The translations under genes were made by a program, and so were the position numbers. Below are positions 42,102 to 51,535 of a stretch of DNA of 64,000 nucleotides, piece by piece. The number at the start of each line of letters is the position of its first letter. Position 1 is the stretch's first letter. The DNA is from Diaphorobacter aerolatus (GTDB lineage Bacteria > Pseudomonadota > Gammaproteobacteria > Burkholderiales > Burkholderiaceae_C): NCBI RefSeq assembly GCF_014489535.1, contig NZ_CP060783.1:3989501-4053500 (forward strand), written 5' to 3'. The notes under the pieces are model-generated. The model was given only the letters and a program-made list of their open reading frames with translations, did not search any database and had not been told where the DNA came from.

Positions 42102-43322
42102 ATGACACAGCTTGCTGGAAAACACATCGTCCTTGGCCTCAGCGGTGGCGTGGCCTGTTACAAATCGGCCGAGTTGTGCCGCCTGCTCATCAAGGCTGGC
42201 GCCACGGTGCAGGTGGTGATGACGGACGACGCCGCGCGGTTCATCACGCCGGTCACCATGCAGGCGCTCAGCGGGCGCAGCGTGTATCTGTCGCAGTGGG
42301 ATGCGCGCGAGCCCAACAACATGCCGCACATCAACCTGAGCCGCGAGGCCGACGCGATCCTGATTGCTCCGTGCAGCGCGAATTTCATCGCGCGGCTGGC
42401 GCAGGGGCGCTCGGACGAATTGCTGAGCCTGTTGTGTCTGGCCCGCCCGATGGAGACAGTGCCGCTGCTGCTCGCGCCGGCCATGAATCGGGAGATGTGG
42501 CTGCATCCCGCGACCCAGCGCAACATGGCGCAGGTGGTCAGTGATGGCGCCGTGATTCTGGGCGTGGGCAACGGCGAACAGGCCTGCGGCGAAACGGGCG
42601 ACGGACGCATGCTGGAGCCCGAGCAAATTTTCGAAGACCTCACGGCACAACTCTCGCCCAGAAAGCTGATCGGCCATCGGGTGCTCGTGACCGCTGGCCC
42701 GACGTTCGAGGCCATCGATCCGGTGCGCGGCATCACCAATCTGTCGAGCGGCAAGATGGGCTTTGCGATTGCGCGTGCCGCCCGCGATGCCGGCGCGCAG
42801 GTCACGCTGATCGCCGGGCCGGTGCATCTGCCCACGCCGCGCGGTGTGCAGCGCGTCGATGTCCAGTCGGCCCAGCAGATGTTCGACGTGGCGACGGCGT
42901 TTTCCTCGGAAGCATCGATTTTCATCGCCACGGCGGCGGTGGCCGACTGGCGTGTGGCGCATGCAAGCGAGCAAAAGATCAAGAAGGACGGATCGGGAGC
43001 CGTGCCCGCGCTCTCGTTCGTCGAGAACCCGGACATTCTGGCGAGCATCGCCCATTCGCCGCGCGCCGAAGCCGGTGAACTGTTTTGTGTGGGCTTTGCC
43101 GCCGAAAGCGAGAATCTGCTCGAACACGCGAGCGCCAAACGCAAGCGCAAGGGCGTGCCGTTGCTGGTGGGCAATATCGGTCCGGCCACCTTTGGACAGG
43201 ATGACAACGCACTGGTACTCGTCGATGCCGAGGGTCACCGCGAGCTGGCGCGCGCGTCAAAGCAGATACTGGCCGACGAGCTGATCGCCGAGATTGCGCG
43301 GCGCGTGCCGGTCAAGGGCTGA
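42102..43322 (+). CDS. coaBC: Bifunctional phosphopantothenoylcysteine decarboxylase / phosphopantothenate-cysteine ligase
   Basis: 406 residues. The N-terminal flavoprotein CoaC half has LGLSGGVACYKSAEL, the His in NNMPHINLSREAD, the PAMNREMW motif and ACGETGDGRMLEP with the active Cys. The C-terminal CoaB half begins near residue 190 (RVLVTAGPTFEAIDPVRGITNLSSGKMG) and includes FIATAAVADWR. Catalyses two successive steps of coenzyme A synthesis. Divergent from pyrG. Confidence 0.97.
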   Translation: MTQLAGKHIVLGLSGGVACYKSAELCRLLIKAGATVQVVMTDDAARFITPVTMQALSGRSVYLSQWDAREPNNMPHINLSREADAILIAPCSANFIARLAQGRSDELLSLLCLARPMETVPLLLAPAMNREMWLHPATQRNMAQVVSDGAVILGVGNGEQACGETGDGRMLEPEQIFEDLTAQLSPRKLIGHRVLVTAGPTFEAIDPVRGITNLSSGKMGFAIARAARDAGAQVTLIAGPVHLPTPRGVQRVDVQSAQQMFDVATAFSSEASIFIATAAVADWRVAHASEQKIKKDGSGAVPALSFVENPDILASIAHSPRAEAGELFCVGFAAESENLLEHASAKRKRKGVPLLVGNIGPATFGQDDNALVLVDAEGHRELARASKQILADELIAEIARRVPVKG

Positions 43323-43347
43323 GATTCAACTGCAGGAGCTATTTTCC

Positions 43348-43832
43348 ATGCGCGACCTTTTTGGTTCGGGATCGACCAGTCCGGCGGACACGCCTCGCGA
43401 CGGAGATTTCGCGCGCTATGTGGAAGAGTTGGTCGAACGCCAGGCCAGAACGTTGGCCGGCGGTCAGCGGATGGCCCCCGTGCCTCCAGCGCCTGTCGTT
43501 GTAGTGCAAACGCCCATCGGCACGCCAGGCCGCCGACAAGAAAACCCCAGCCTCCCGCGCACAAGGCAGAGTTGAAATCCTTGGGCGACACGCAGGAAAC
43601 CTGGGGCAGGAGCGGCTCGCCGCCCATGCCGGGTGGGCGGCGCCTACCGATTCCACCGTTCTGGATCTATGTGGCGGTGTTGGTGGCGATAGGCGCATTT
43701 TTCTTCGGCTGGCTCATGGCGATTCCGCCGCTCGTTACACTCGCGCTGCTGGGTTTTGCACTGCATCGCGTGCTCAAGCATTTTGGCGGGCTCGGAGGGC
43801 CCGGGCGCCCTCGGCCGCCCCAACGAAAGTAG
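43348..43832 (+). CDS. Small membrane protein of unknown function (apparent frameshift)
   Basis: Two overlapping frames: 43348-43575 (start MRDLFGSGSTSPADTPRDGD) and one ending 43832 with two adjacent hydrophobic segments (IPPFWIYVAVLVAIGAFFFG and LMAIPPLVTLALLGFAL) and a basic, Gly/Pro-rich tail. Adding one C to the run 43545-43548 joins them into 161 residues. Alternatively the second frame is a separate gene starting at TTG 43572, overlapping the first stop. I favour the single-gene reading because of the other run errors in this window. No known domain; located between coaBC and dut. Confidence 0.6.
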
Positions 43833-43838
43833 TTTCAA

Positions 43839-44288
43839 GTGAAGATAGATGTGAAAATTCTCGATCCGCGCATGACGGATCAACTGCCCGCGTATGCGAC
43901 GCCCGGCAGCGCGGGGCTGGATCTGCGGGCCTGCCTTGACGAGCCGCTCACGCTCGCGCCGAATGCCTGGCAGCTCGTGCCGACCGGCATTGCCATCCAC
44001 CTGAAGGACCCGGCCTATGCGGCGCTGATCCTGCCGCGCTCGGGCCTTGGTCACAAGCATGGCATCGTGCTCGGCAACCTGGTGGGCCTCATCGACAGTG
44101 ACTACCAGGGCCAGCTCATGGTCAGCGCATGGAATCGCAGTGACGTGGCATTCACCATGCAGCCCATGGAGCGTCTCGCGCAATTGGTCATCGTGCCCGT
44201 GATGCAGGCGCAGTTCAACGTGGTGTCCGAATTCAATGCCGCCACCGAGCGCGGCGAAGGTGGCTACGGATCGACCGGCAAACACTGA
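43839..44288 (+). CDS. dut: Deoxyuridine 5'-triphosphate nucleotidohydrolase
   Basis: 149-residue trimeric dUTPase; makes dUMP and keeps uracil out of DNA. Motifs in order: [14 protein letters not shown] (I), [15 protein letters not shown] (II), [10 protein letters not shown] (III with Asp), [12 protein letters not shown] (IV) and [11 protein letters not shown] (V). GTG start at 43839, 6 bp after the previous stop. Confidence 0.97.
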   Translation: MKIDVKILDPRMTDQLPAYATPGSAGLDLRACLDEPLTLAPNAWQLVPTGIAIHLKDPAYAALILPRSGLGHKHGIVLGNLVGLIDSDYQGQLMVSAWNRSDVAFTMQPMERLAQLVIVPVMQAQFNVVSEFNAATERGEGGYGSTGKH

Positions 44289-44423
44289 ATGGTGTCTGCG
44301 CCGCCGTCCTGCACGGGCCCAATGCGATGTATCCGCGCGGTAAAGTCAATCGCCACCTACAAAAACCGGTTCCACGCGGCGCTATCCTGTGCCGCATGGA
44401 GCCCCATGGAAAGGATTGAACCA

Positions 44424-44969
44424 ATGCGCAGCAAATTTTCGCGATTCGGCACCTGGGTGGCAGTTGCCACTACCGCCAGTCTGCTTTCGGCGTGTGTCTA
44501 TCAGAGCCCATACGGGCCCGGGTACGGCTACGAACAACCCCCGCCTCAGCAGCAGCCCTATCCCCAGCAGCCCCGGCCCGGCTACAGCGGCTATGAGCAG
44601 CCCGCGCAGGGCGTGATGGAATACGGCGTGGTCACCACCATCGAAGGCATTCCGCGCAGTTACCAGCGCGGCAGCACCTCGGGCGTGGGTGCCATCATCG
44701 GCGCGGTCGTTGGCGGTGTGCTGGGCAACCAGATCGGTGGCGGCATGGGTCGTGCGGCCATGACGGCAGCAGGCGCGCTCGGCGGTGCGGCGGCCGGCAA
44801 CGCGATCGAGGGCCGCACGGCTCCCGGCGGAGAAGTGGGCGGCGGCTACCGCATCTTCATCCAACTGGATCGCGGCGGTGGCCAGCGCGTCTACGACGTG
44901 CCCGATCCGGGCGACCTGCGACCCGGCGACCGGGTCCAGATGGTGAATGGGCAGATTTCGCGCTATTGA
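44424..44969 (+). CDS. Glycine-zipper outer membrane lipoprotein (SlyB/Pcp-like)
   Basis: 181 residues. Signal peptide with lipobox LLSACV (Cys about residue 23); then a Tyr/Pro/Gln-rich stretch, GVVTTIEGIPR, the glycine-zipper SGVGAIIGAVVGGVLGNQIGGGMGRAAMTAAGALGGAAAGN, and a C-terminal RIFIQLDRGGGQRVYDV segment. Envelope protein of the SlyB family with role in outer-membrane integrity. ATG at 44424 preceded by AAAGGA. Confidence 0.9.
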   Translation: MRSKFSRFGTWVAVATTASLLSACVYQSPYGPGYGYEQPPPQQQPYPQQPRPGYSGYEQPAQGVMEYGVVTTIEGIPRSYQRGSTSGVGAIIGAVVGGVLGNQIGGGMGRAAMTAAGALGGAAAGNAIEGRTAPGGEVGGGYRIFIQLDRGGGQRVYDVPDPGDLRPGDRVQMVNGQISRY

Positions 44970-44996
44970 TCGATCAGAGACGTTGCAAACAATAAA

Positions 44997-45035
44997 GTCC
45001 GGAGCGCTTTGATGCACTCCGGACGTTTCGTTTTA
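44997..45035. terminator. Hairpin terminator between convergent genes
   Basis: GTCCGGAG-(12 nt)-CTCCGGAC followed by GTTTCGTTTT. It lies between the SlyB-like gene and the convergent FKBP gene. Confidence 0.8.
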
Positions 45036-45050
45036 TGGGAGTCGTCTGAG

Positions 45051-45575
45051 TCAGTGCACCGTATCGCCACCCGGCGCCAAGGGTTGAATGCGAAAGAAGC
45101 CGGTTCCTGCCGTTCCTCTGCCGATTTCCTCTTCCGTCGCTTCGCGAATGGCTTCGATCTTGATCTTGAGGCGCAGTGCAATTCCAGCGAGCGGGTGATT
45201 GCCGTCAAGCACCACATGGTCGGGATAGATTTGCGCGACGGTGTAGAGCGCGTCCTTGGGCATGTCGGGCGACAGGCCTTCGGGCAGCGCGTGTCCGTCA
45301 AAGCTCATGCCTTCCTCAAGCGTTTCCGGGAAAGCTTGACGGGGCTCCAAAAAGATCAATTTATCTTGATAGTCGCCAAAAGCCTCTTCGGGTTCGAGGT
45401 GTAATGAGATTTCGTCGCCGACCTTGTGACCCTGCAGCGCTTCATCGATGCGCTTGAGCAGATCTTCTCCGCCAACGAGAAACTCGACCGGCTCATCCAG
45501 CACGTCCAGCTCATCGCCGAGCGTGTCCTTGAGTACCCATGTGAGTGCGACAACACATTGTTGAGTGATTTCCAT
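45051..45575 (-). CDS. FKBP-type peptidyl-prolyl isomerase (SlyD-like)
   Basis: 174 residues. LTWVLKDTLGDELD, VEFLVGGEDLLKRIDEALQGHKVGDE and LHLEPEEAFGDYQDKLIFL are the FKBP fold with its inserted IF chaperone flap, as in SlyD; the His-rich metal tail of E. coli SlyD is absent. Likely a cytosolic folding catalyst. ATG at 45575 is chosen as the first residue of MEITQQCVVALTW; the longer upstream frame overlaps a divergent gene's start area. Confidence 0.9.
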   Translation of the reverse strand: MEITQQCVVALTWVLKDTLGDELDVLDEPVEFLVGGEDLLKRIDEALQGHKVGDEISLHLEPEEAFGDYQDKLIFLEPRQAFPETLEEGMSFDGHALPEGLSPDMPKDALYTVAQIYPDHVVLDGNHPLAGIALRLKIKIEAIREATEEEIGRGTAGTGFFRIQPLAPGGDTVH

Positions 45576-45628
45576 AGGAGAATTGTCGCAGTTCATTCGA
45601 CGGTCGCCAACGCGGCCTCTTTCACGCC

Positions 45629-46762
45629 ATGGATGTTCAGAAAAATTCAACGATGCTCGGCGGGCTGACGCCCGACGAGTTCATGCGCCGTTACTGGCAC
45701 AAGAAGCCCTTGCTGGTGCGCCAGGCCATCCCCGGCTTCAAGGCGCCCATACAACGCGCCGAACTGTTCGAGCTGGCCGCGCAGGAGGGCGTCGAGTCGC
45801 GCCTGATCCAGCAAAAGAAAAGCGGCTGGACGCTCGGTCACGGTCCGTTCGCCAACAACCATCTTCCTGCAATCAAGACCCGCGAGTGGACGCTTCTGGT
45901 GCAGGGCGTGGATCTGCACCATGCCGCCGCGCGCGCGTTGCTCGACGAATTCCGGTTCGTACCCGAGGCGCGGCTCGACGACCTGATGATCAGTTGGGCA
46001 AGCGATGGCGGCGGCGTCGGCCCGCATTTCGACAGCTATGACGTGTTCCTGCTTCAGGCGCACGGCAGGCGTCGCTGGCGCATTGGCCGTCAGCGTGATC
46101 CGTCGCTGGTCGAGGGCATGCCGGTGAAGATTCTCGCCAACTTCGAGCCCGAAGAAGAATACCTGCTCGAGCCCGGCGACATGCTGTATCTGCCGCCGCG
46201 CTGGGCGCATGACGGAGTGGCCGAGGGCGAGTGCATGACGTATTCCATCGGCTTTCGCTCGCCGCAGCGTGACGAGCTTGCGCGCGAAGCCTTGCTGCGC
46301 ATTGCGGATGCGCTGGGCGAATCGGAAGATTCGCCGATCTACCGCGATCCCAAACAGGTCGCGGTGCAGGCGCCGGGGCTGGTTCCCGAGCAGTTGCAGG
46401 AATTCGCGCGCGACGGCGTGATGCGCGCACTCGCGCAGTCCGGCATTGTCGAACGGGCGCTGGGCGAGACGCTGACCGAGCCAAAGGGCAATGTCTGGTT
46501 CGATCCGCCCGCCGAGGAGGTGGATCTGCAGCAGACCGGCATTGAACTCGACCGGCGCACGCGCATGATGTATGACGCGGCCCACGTCTACATCAATGGC
46601 GAGAGTTATCGCGCGTCCGGCAAGGACGCGACGCTGATGCGCAGGCTCGCCGATCAGCGGGGACTGACGGTGCGGCAGCTGGCGGGGGCAAGCGAGGCCG
46701 CCATTTCGCTGCTCGAGTCGTGGTTCGACGACGGCTGGCTGCGCGAGGCGTCGGTCATCTGA
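45629..46762 (+). CDS. roxA: JmjC-type ribosomal protein arginine hydroxylase (cupin, YcfD/RoxA-like)
   Basis: 377 residues. Iron(II)/2-oxoglutarate-dependent oxygenase; E. coli homologue hydroxylates Arg81 of ribosomal protein L16. Iron ligands: His133 and Asp135 (GPHFDSYDVFLLQ) and His194 (LPPRWAHDG). N-terminal FMRRYWHKKPLLVRQAIP is typical, and the C-terminal winged-helix part (about 270-377) is present. Substrate inferred from family. Confidence 0.92.
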   Translation: MDVQKNSTMLGGLTPDEFMRRYWHKKPLLVRQAIPGFKAPIQRAELFELAAQEGVESRLIQQKKSGWTLGHGPFANNHLPAIKTREWTLLVQGVDLHHAAARALLDEFRFVPEARLDDLMISWASDGGGVGPHFDSYDVFLLQAHGRRRWRIGRQRDPSLVEGMPVKILANFEPEEEYLLEPGDMLYLPPRWAHDGVAEGECMTYSIGFRSPQRDELAREALLRIADALGESEDSPIYRDPKQVAVQAPGLVPEQLQEFARDGVMRALAQSGIVERALGETLTEPKGNVWFDPPAEEVDLQQTGIELDRRTRMMYDAAHVYINGESYRASGKDATLMRRLADQRGLTVRQLAGASEAAISLLESWFDDGWLREASVI

Positions 46763-46797
46763 CGCGGCCTGCGATATCCGATATCCTTGACACCACC

Positions 46798-47331
46798 ATG
46801 ACCGAGCCAGCCAACCCCGCCGCCGCCCCTTCCAAGGCACCCGTCGGTCGCTTCGACGGGCGTGTGCAGTTCGAGGACTGGTTGCGCGAAGCGCTGCGCG
46901 CCGCCGCCGATGAAGGTTGGCGCGAACTCATCCTCTGTGATGGCGACTTTCGTGATTGGCCGCTAGGAGATCGCGAGATATTGGAAATACTCAATCAATG
47001 GGCCGCCGGTTCGCGCGTTGGTGGGGCGCGGCGTTGCGTGTTGATGTCGGCGAATTTCGAGCAACTGCGTGTGTGTTTTCCGCGATTCGTCCAGTGGCGC
47101 ACGCGCTGGGAGCATCTGCTGGATTGCCGCCAGATCAACGCTCGCAATGCGGCCGACGTTCCTAGCGTGCTGTGGTCCGCACGCTGGACCTTGCAGCGCG
47201 TGGACACCGAGCGTAGCCGTGGGGTTGCCAGCGCCGAGGCCCAGTTCTGCACGGAATGGCGCGAAAAACTGGGCGAATGGATTAACACGCGCACCCGCCC
47301 TGGATTCCCCTCGACCATTTTGGGGTTGTGA
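46798..47331 (+). CDS. Unknown conserved protein downstream of roxA
   Basis: 177 residues, start at ATG 46798 after 35 bp. Trp-rich, mostly helical: FEDWLREALRAAADEGWREL, ILCDGDFRDWPLGDREILEILNQWA, FVQWRTRWEHLLDCRQIN. No signal peptide or membrane segment and no recognised domain; the ILCDGDF...DWPLG pattern is reminiscent of MlaB/STAS-like regulators but this is weak. Likely same transcript as roxA. Confidence 0.75.
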   Translation: MTEPANPAAAPSKAPVGRFDGRVQFEDWLREALRAAADEGWRELILCDGDFRDWPLGDREILEILNQWAAGSRVGGARRCVLMSANFEQLRVCFPRFVQWRTRWEHLLDCRQINARNAADVPSVLWSARWTLQRVDTERSRGVASAEAQFCTEWREKLGEWINTRTRPGFPSTILGL

Positions 47332-47385
47332 CAGAAAAGTCACAGCCGCGCCAAGGCTGACCGTTCAGCTTGGTGAAACCAGCTA

Positions 47386-47408
47386 TTGACTAAAATTAAT
47401 CTTATAAT
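47386..47408 (+). promoter_or_regulatory. AT-rich promoter-like stretch before the Ala-rich lipoprotein gene
   Basis: TTGACT and a perfect TATAAT are present in an unusually AT-rich patch, but they are only 11 bp apart, too close for a standard sigma-70 pair; TATAAT may work with a weaker upstream -35. Gene start is 133 bp downstream. Confidence 0.35.
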
Positions 47409-47540
47409 ACGCGGCTGTATTTCAATACTCCGGAGTGCAAACCTTGGATGGAGTGCTCTGGTCGGCCTAGCGTACCGCTTGCCAAAAGATGGACGTAATG
47501 GCTTTTTAATTTGAATTGTCTGTCCAAATAGGAAACTGAA

Positions 47541-47879
47541 ATGAAGAATTCCGTCGTTCTGGCCGCTTTGTTTGCTGCTGTTGCCCTGTCCGCTTGCGGC
47601 AAGAAGGAAGAAGCTCCGGCACCTTCCACCGTTGTGGTTCCTGTTCCTGCACCTTCGCCCGCAGCCGATGCTGCTGCCGACGCTGCCAGCGCAGCCGCAA
47701 ACGCTGCCAATGCGGCTGCAACCGCCGCTACCGGTGCTGCTAGCGCTGCCGTTGGTGCCGCTTCGTCGGCCGCTTCTACCGCTGCTGATGCTGCCAACAC
47801 CGCAGCCAACAGCGCTGCTGACGCTGCCAAGTCTGCCGCTGACGCCGCAGCCGCTGCCGCAGCATCTGCTACCAAGTAA
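47541..47879 (+). CDS. Alanine-rich small lipoprotein
   Basis: 112 residues. Lipoprotein signal MKNSVVLAALFAAVALSAC (lipobox LSAC), then KKEEAPAP and a proline spacer, followed by about 70 residues of Ala-rich AADAAxxAANAA-type repeats with heptad-like spacing, suggesting a long helix or coiled coil as in Lpp-like proteins. Ends with lysine (ATK), like the peptidoglycan-linking lysine of Braun lipoprotein, which is only suggestive. Own transcription unit, followed by a terminator. Confidence 0.8.
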   Translation: MKNSVVLAALFAAVALSACGKKEEAPAPSTVVVPVPAPSPAADAAADAASAAANAANAAATAATGAASAAVGAASSAASTAADAANTAANSAADAAKSAADAAAAAAASATK

Positions 47880-47935
47880 TTCGCATTCACATTCGTTCGG
47901 GCCCGTGATATTGGCCTGAATGAGTTTGAAGCCTC

Positions 47936-47964
47936 AAGCCCCATGCCGAAAGCCTGGGGCTTTT
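47936..47964 (+). terminator. Rho-independent terminator after the Ala-rich lipoprotein
   Basis: AAGCCCCA-(11 nt)-TGGGGCTT with TTTT following, 57 bp after the stop codon. Confidence 0.85.
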
Positions 47965-48058
47965 GTCATTGGGTGTGGCATATGGGGATGTGCGCTTGTC
48001 AGCGCCTGGATTTATACGCCGGAATACCTTGTGGATATTGAATCCGGAAATGGGTTAT

Positions 48059-48841
48059 TTATCCGGCGATCTCGACCCAGTCCGAGCCCGTTCGTTGCAG
48101 GGCGACCTCAATATCGGAGTGATTGCGGCCAATGGCCGCCGATAGCGTTTGCTGCGCGATGTCCGGGCGGTTGTTTTCCGCGCTCAGGTGCGCGGCCACT
48201 ATGCGCGTCAAGCCGTCGTGGCTGACGGCGCGAAGCAGTTCAGCGGTCTGCGCATTGGCCAGATGGCCGTGATCACTGCCGATGCGTCGTTTCAGGAACG
48301 CGGGATAGCGGCCATTTCTGAGCATTTCCGTATCGTGATTGGCCTCGATGAGCAGCGCCGCGCAATCCCGTAGATAGGGGATGACTTCTGCACTCGGGTG
48401 ACCGAGGTCCGTGAGCAGCGCAATATGGTGACTGCCGTCCGTGCACCGCAGATGCAGCGGCTGGGCGGCGTCGTGAGGAACCGAAAAAGGCAGGGCCTGG
48501 AATGCCCCGAGGTCGATGGGTACGTTGTGATCGGCGAAACGCAGCAGGCCGTGAAGATCGGGTGAACCGATGGCGCGATACGTTCCTTCGCTCATCCACA
48601 CCGGAATGCGATGTCGCAGCGCGAGCGCGCTGACGCAGCCGACGTGGTCGGAATGCTCGTGCGTGATGAAGATGGCGCTGAGCTGTTGGTAGGCAAGTCC
48701 GGCAGCGCCCAGACGCTCTGCCGTGACGCGGATTCCCAATCCGCAGTCCATCAGCAGACGACTGACCGCATGTCCGCAACGCCCTTCGATGATGGTGGAA
48801 TTGCCTGAGCTGCCACTGCCCAGGCTTTTAAAGCGCAGCAA
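48059..48841 (-). CDS. MBL-fold metallohydrolase (YycJ/WalJ-like)
   Basis: 260 residues. Opens with LRFKSLGSGSSGNSTII, the YycJ signature, then the metal motif FITHEHSDHVGCV, HHIALLTDLGH, and LIEANHD and HLSAENN towards the end. Predicted 5'-3' exonuclease or hydrolase of the metallo-beta-lactamase superfamily; physiological substrate unknown. It ends the minus-strand bamC-dapA group, 6 bp after bamC. Confidence 0.9.
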   Translation of the reverse strand: MLRFKSLGSGSSGNSTIIEGRCGHAVSRLLMDCGLGIRVTAERLGAAGLAYQQLSAIFITHEHSDHVGCVSALALRHRIPVWMSEGTYRAIGSPDLHGLLRFADHNVPIDLGAFQALPFSVPHDAAQPLHLRCTDGSHHIALLTDLGHPSAEVIPYLRDCAALLIEANHDTEMLRNGRYPAFLKRRIGSDHGHLANAQTAELLRAVSHDGLTRIVAAHLSAENNRPDIAQQTLSAAIGRNHSDIEVALQRTGSDWVEIAG

Positions 48842-48847
48842 ACAAAA

Positions 48848-49942
48848 TTACTTCATGTCGTCGGCCAGCACGCGCAGGATGCGTTCCGCGTTGGTCGAGT
48901 TTTCCGGAGCGCCGTTTGCATTCAGCACGGAGACGATGCTGCGTTCGCCCTGGCTGCGGACGGTGACGCGGTACTTGAGCGGCGGCACGGCGTCCGGCGC
49001 GCCCTTGAACAGCTTGCTGAAGAAGCCTTGCTCCTTCTTGTTCGCATCGGGTGCCACGTAACGCACGTAGTACACGCCTTCGGCGCGGTTGCGGTCTTCG
49101 ACGGTGAAGCCGGTGCGGTCAAGCGACAGGCCCACACGACGCCAGGCGCGGTCGAAACCTTCGTCCATCTGGATCGCGGGAACGCCATTGACGCTGGCGA
49201 CCTTGGCCGTGGCGGCCAGAGGTGTGGCCTGGGCGCTCGCGGCGGCAGCCTTGGACTGCTCCTCGCTCACGCCGAGCTTGACCATCATGCGGCGCAGGAA
49301 TTCGGCTTCCAGTTCGGGATCGACCGGGCGGGGCTGCCACATCGTGGCGTCCTTCTGCGTGGTGCTGTAGACCTCGACCATGCCGCGATGGCTGACGAAG
49401 ATGTTGCTGCCGCCCGAGGGATTGCGTTCGATGCGGGTGCGGAACCTGTCACGCTCGCCGGTCGAATACAGGCCGTCGAAGAGCTTGCCGATGCTCGAGC
49501 GGATGATGTCCTGTGGAATCTTGGCGCGGTTTTCGGCCCAGTCGGTTTCCAGGATGCCGAGTTCGGAATTGTCCGTGGTGAACACGAAACCGCTTTCCAG
49601 CCAGAAATCGCGCACCGGGTCCCAGAGCGTTTCGGCGGAGCGATTCACCACCAGCCAGCGCTGGTTGCCGTCGCGCTCGATGCGTACATCGCCGATGGTG
49701 GAGGGCGCCGTGTTGGGGCCGCTGGGTTTGGCCTTCTGACCTGCCTCGAAGGCCACGGCGGACGCCGCACCACCGGGAACGGTGTAGCGTGTGTCGGCCG
49801 AGAGCTGGGTCAGATCGGGCGGCACTTCCAGCGTCGGGCCCTTGCGGGCGCTCTTGTAGTCAATCTTGTCGCTCTCCAGAACGGAGCAGGCTGACAAGGT
49901 CAGTGCCAGGCCGAGCAGGCCGAGTCGAGTCGTAGCGTTCAC
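48848..49942 (-). CDS. bamC: Outer membrane protein assembly factor BamC
   Basis: 364-residue lipoprotein of the BAM complex. Lipobox LTLSAC with mature Cys about residue 19. The unstructured N-terminus includes DKIDYKSARKGPTLEVPPDLTQL, the conserved BamD-binding segment, followed by two helix-grip domains (about 95-210 and 250-364). Directly downstream of dapA, as in most proteobacteria. Confidence 0.95.
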   Translation of the reverse strand: MNATTRLGLLGLALTLSACSVLESDKIDYKSARKGPTLEVPPDLTQLSADTRYTVPGGAASAVAFEAGQKAKPSGPNTAPSTIGDVRIERDGNQRWLVVNRSAETLWDPVRDFWLESGFVFTTDNSELGILETDWAENRAKIPQDIIRSSIGKLFDGLYSTGERDRFRTRIERNPSGGSNIFVSHRGMVEVYSTTQKDATMWQPRPVDPELEAEFLRRMMVKLGVSEEQSKAAAASAQATPLAATAKVASVNGVPAIQMDEGFDRAWRRVGLSLDRTGFTVEDRNRAEGVYYVRYVAPDANKKEQGFFSKLFKGAPDAVPPLKYRVTVRSQGERSIVSVLNANGAPENSTNAERILRVLADDMK

Positions 49943-50015
49943 GCGAAATTCCTCATTGAATTGGAAGTGCCGTTGGCAAGCTGAGCTGAACCGAGCGGGA
50001 TGGATCGGAAGCTCT

Positions 50016-50915
50016 TCAATGCAGCAAACCCGCCGAGCGTAACGCAGCTTCGACGACAGCTTCGTTGCCTTGGCTCATCGTCGTCATGGGCAGACGCAGG
50101 GTTCCGCCGCAAAGGCCCATGCGCTGCATGGCCCACTTCACGGGGATCGGGTTGGCTTCGACAAACAGATTCTTGTGCACCGGCATCAGCTTGAACTGGA
50201 TTTCCATCGCCTTGCGCGCATCTCCGGCCAACGCGGCCTTGCACAGATCGGCCATCAGGCGCGGGGCCACGTTGGCCGTCACGCTGATGTTGCCCTGACC
50301 ACCGCAGAGCATCAGCGCCACCGCGCTCGGATCATCGCCGGAATACACGGCAAAACCCTTGGGCACGTCGCGGATCAGCCATTGCGCGCGTTCGATGTTG
50401 CCGGTGGCTTCCTTGATGCCGATGATGCCCGGCACCTGCGCCAGGCGCAGCACGGTCTCGTGGTGCATGTCGGCAACCGAACGACCGGGCACGTTGTACA
50501 AATACATGGGCAGATCGCCGACGGTTTCGGCAATCGTCCTGAAATGCTGGTACTGGCCTTCCTGCCCGGGCTTGTTGTAGTAGGGCACGACCTGAAGCTG
50601 GCTGTCTGCGCCCACGCTCTTGGCGAACCTCGCGAGTTCGATGGCCTCCCGCGTGGAATTCGCACCGCAGCCCGCCATCACCGGAACGCGGCCAGCGGCC
50701 TGCTCGACGGCCACGCGGATGATCTCGCAGTGTTCCTCGACATCCACGGTGGGCGACTCGCCGGTGGTGCCGACCACGCCCAGGCAGGCCGTACCTTCGG
50801 CGATGTGCCAGTCGATCAGTTTGCGCAGCGTGGGGTAGTCCACGCTGCCGTCTTCGAGCATGGGGGTGACCAGAGCGACGATGCTGCCGGTGAGTGGAGC
50901 GCTGGGAGAATTCAT
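50016..50915 (-). CDS. dapA: 4-hydroxy-tetrahydrodipicolinate synthase
   Basis: 299 residues; first step of the lysine/diaminopimelate branch, condensing pyruvate with aspartate semialdehyde. Schiff-base Lys168 ([11 protein letters not shown]), Tyr140 (YLYNVPGRS) and the Thr50-Thr51 pair (GTTGESPT) are present. Start at ATG 50915; an upstream in-frame extension lacks family similarity. Confidence 0.97.
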   Translation of the reverse strand: MNSPSAPLTGSIVALVTPMLEDGSVDYPTLRKLIDWHIAEGTACLGVVGTTGESPTVDVEEHCEIIRVAVEQAAGRVPVMAGCGANSTREAIELARFAKSVGADSQLQVVPYYNKPGQEGQYQHFRTIAETVGDLPMYLYNVPGRSVADMHHETVLRLAQVPGIIGIKEATGNIERAQWLIRDVPKGFAVYSGDDPSAVALMLCGGQGNISVTANVAPRLMADLCKAALAGDARKAMEIQFKLMPVHKNLFVEANPIPVKWAMQRMGLCGGTLRLPMTTMSQGNEAVVEAALRSAGLLH

Positions 50916-50950
50916 GTCCGTATCGTAAAACGGGGAAAGAAGCATTCTAA

Positions 50951-51535
50951 CTAGACCGGGCCGCCAAGGCGGGCTCGGAATAACTCTGTTGCCGTTGAAG
51001 GCTCGCGTCGGGCGACGATGCGTTGAACGAATCGGTCAGGCTCGTCGAGAAATCCGTCTTCGTAAGCCAGAACGCGTAAACCTTTGCAAAGCTTGAGCAG
51101 TTCACCCGCCTGGAGCAGGAATTCCGCACGCGCCGGTCTTCCTACAGACTCGTTGCCGATGGCAAAAGTTTCATGCATCAGCACCCCACCGGGTGCCAGG
51201 CTGCCAAGAATGGCCGGGAAAATCGGTCGCCAGAGGTAGTTGGTGACCACCACCGCATCGAATTCGCGGCCATCGAGCGGCCAGGAGTCGGCCTCGATGT
51301 CCGCTTCGACCACCTCGCCGAACCGCGCGGCAGATGCCAGCGCCTCGGCAGACCGGTCGATGCCGGTCACGGCATTGCCGCGCTCGGCAAACCACTGCAT
51401 GTGCCGTCCCGAACCGCAGGCCACGTCGAGCACGCGGGCCGACGCTGGCACGAGATGCGACCAGCGCTGAATCCATTCCGACGCTCGATGGAGCGGGGCG
51501 TGAGGTGCGGTGTCGCTGGCGGCGGGGTTTTGCAT
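50951..51535 (-). CDS. Class I SAM-dependent methyltransferase
   Basis: 194 residues. Motif [21 protein letters not shown], then [24 protein letters not shown] and [17 protein letters not shown], the TehB-like small methyltransferase pattern. Substrate unknown. It lies 36 bp upstream of dapA on the same strand and may be co-transcribed. Confidence 0.9.
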   Translation of the reverse strand: MQNPAASDTAPHAPLHRASEWIQRWSHLVPASARVLDVACGSGRHMQWFAERGNAVTGIDRSAEALASAARFGEVVEADIEADSWPLDGREFDAVVVTNYLWRPIFPAILGSLAPGGVLMHETFAIGNESVGRPARAEFLLQAGELLKLCKGLRVLAYEDGFLDEPDRFVQRIVARREPSTATELFRARLGGPV

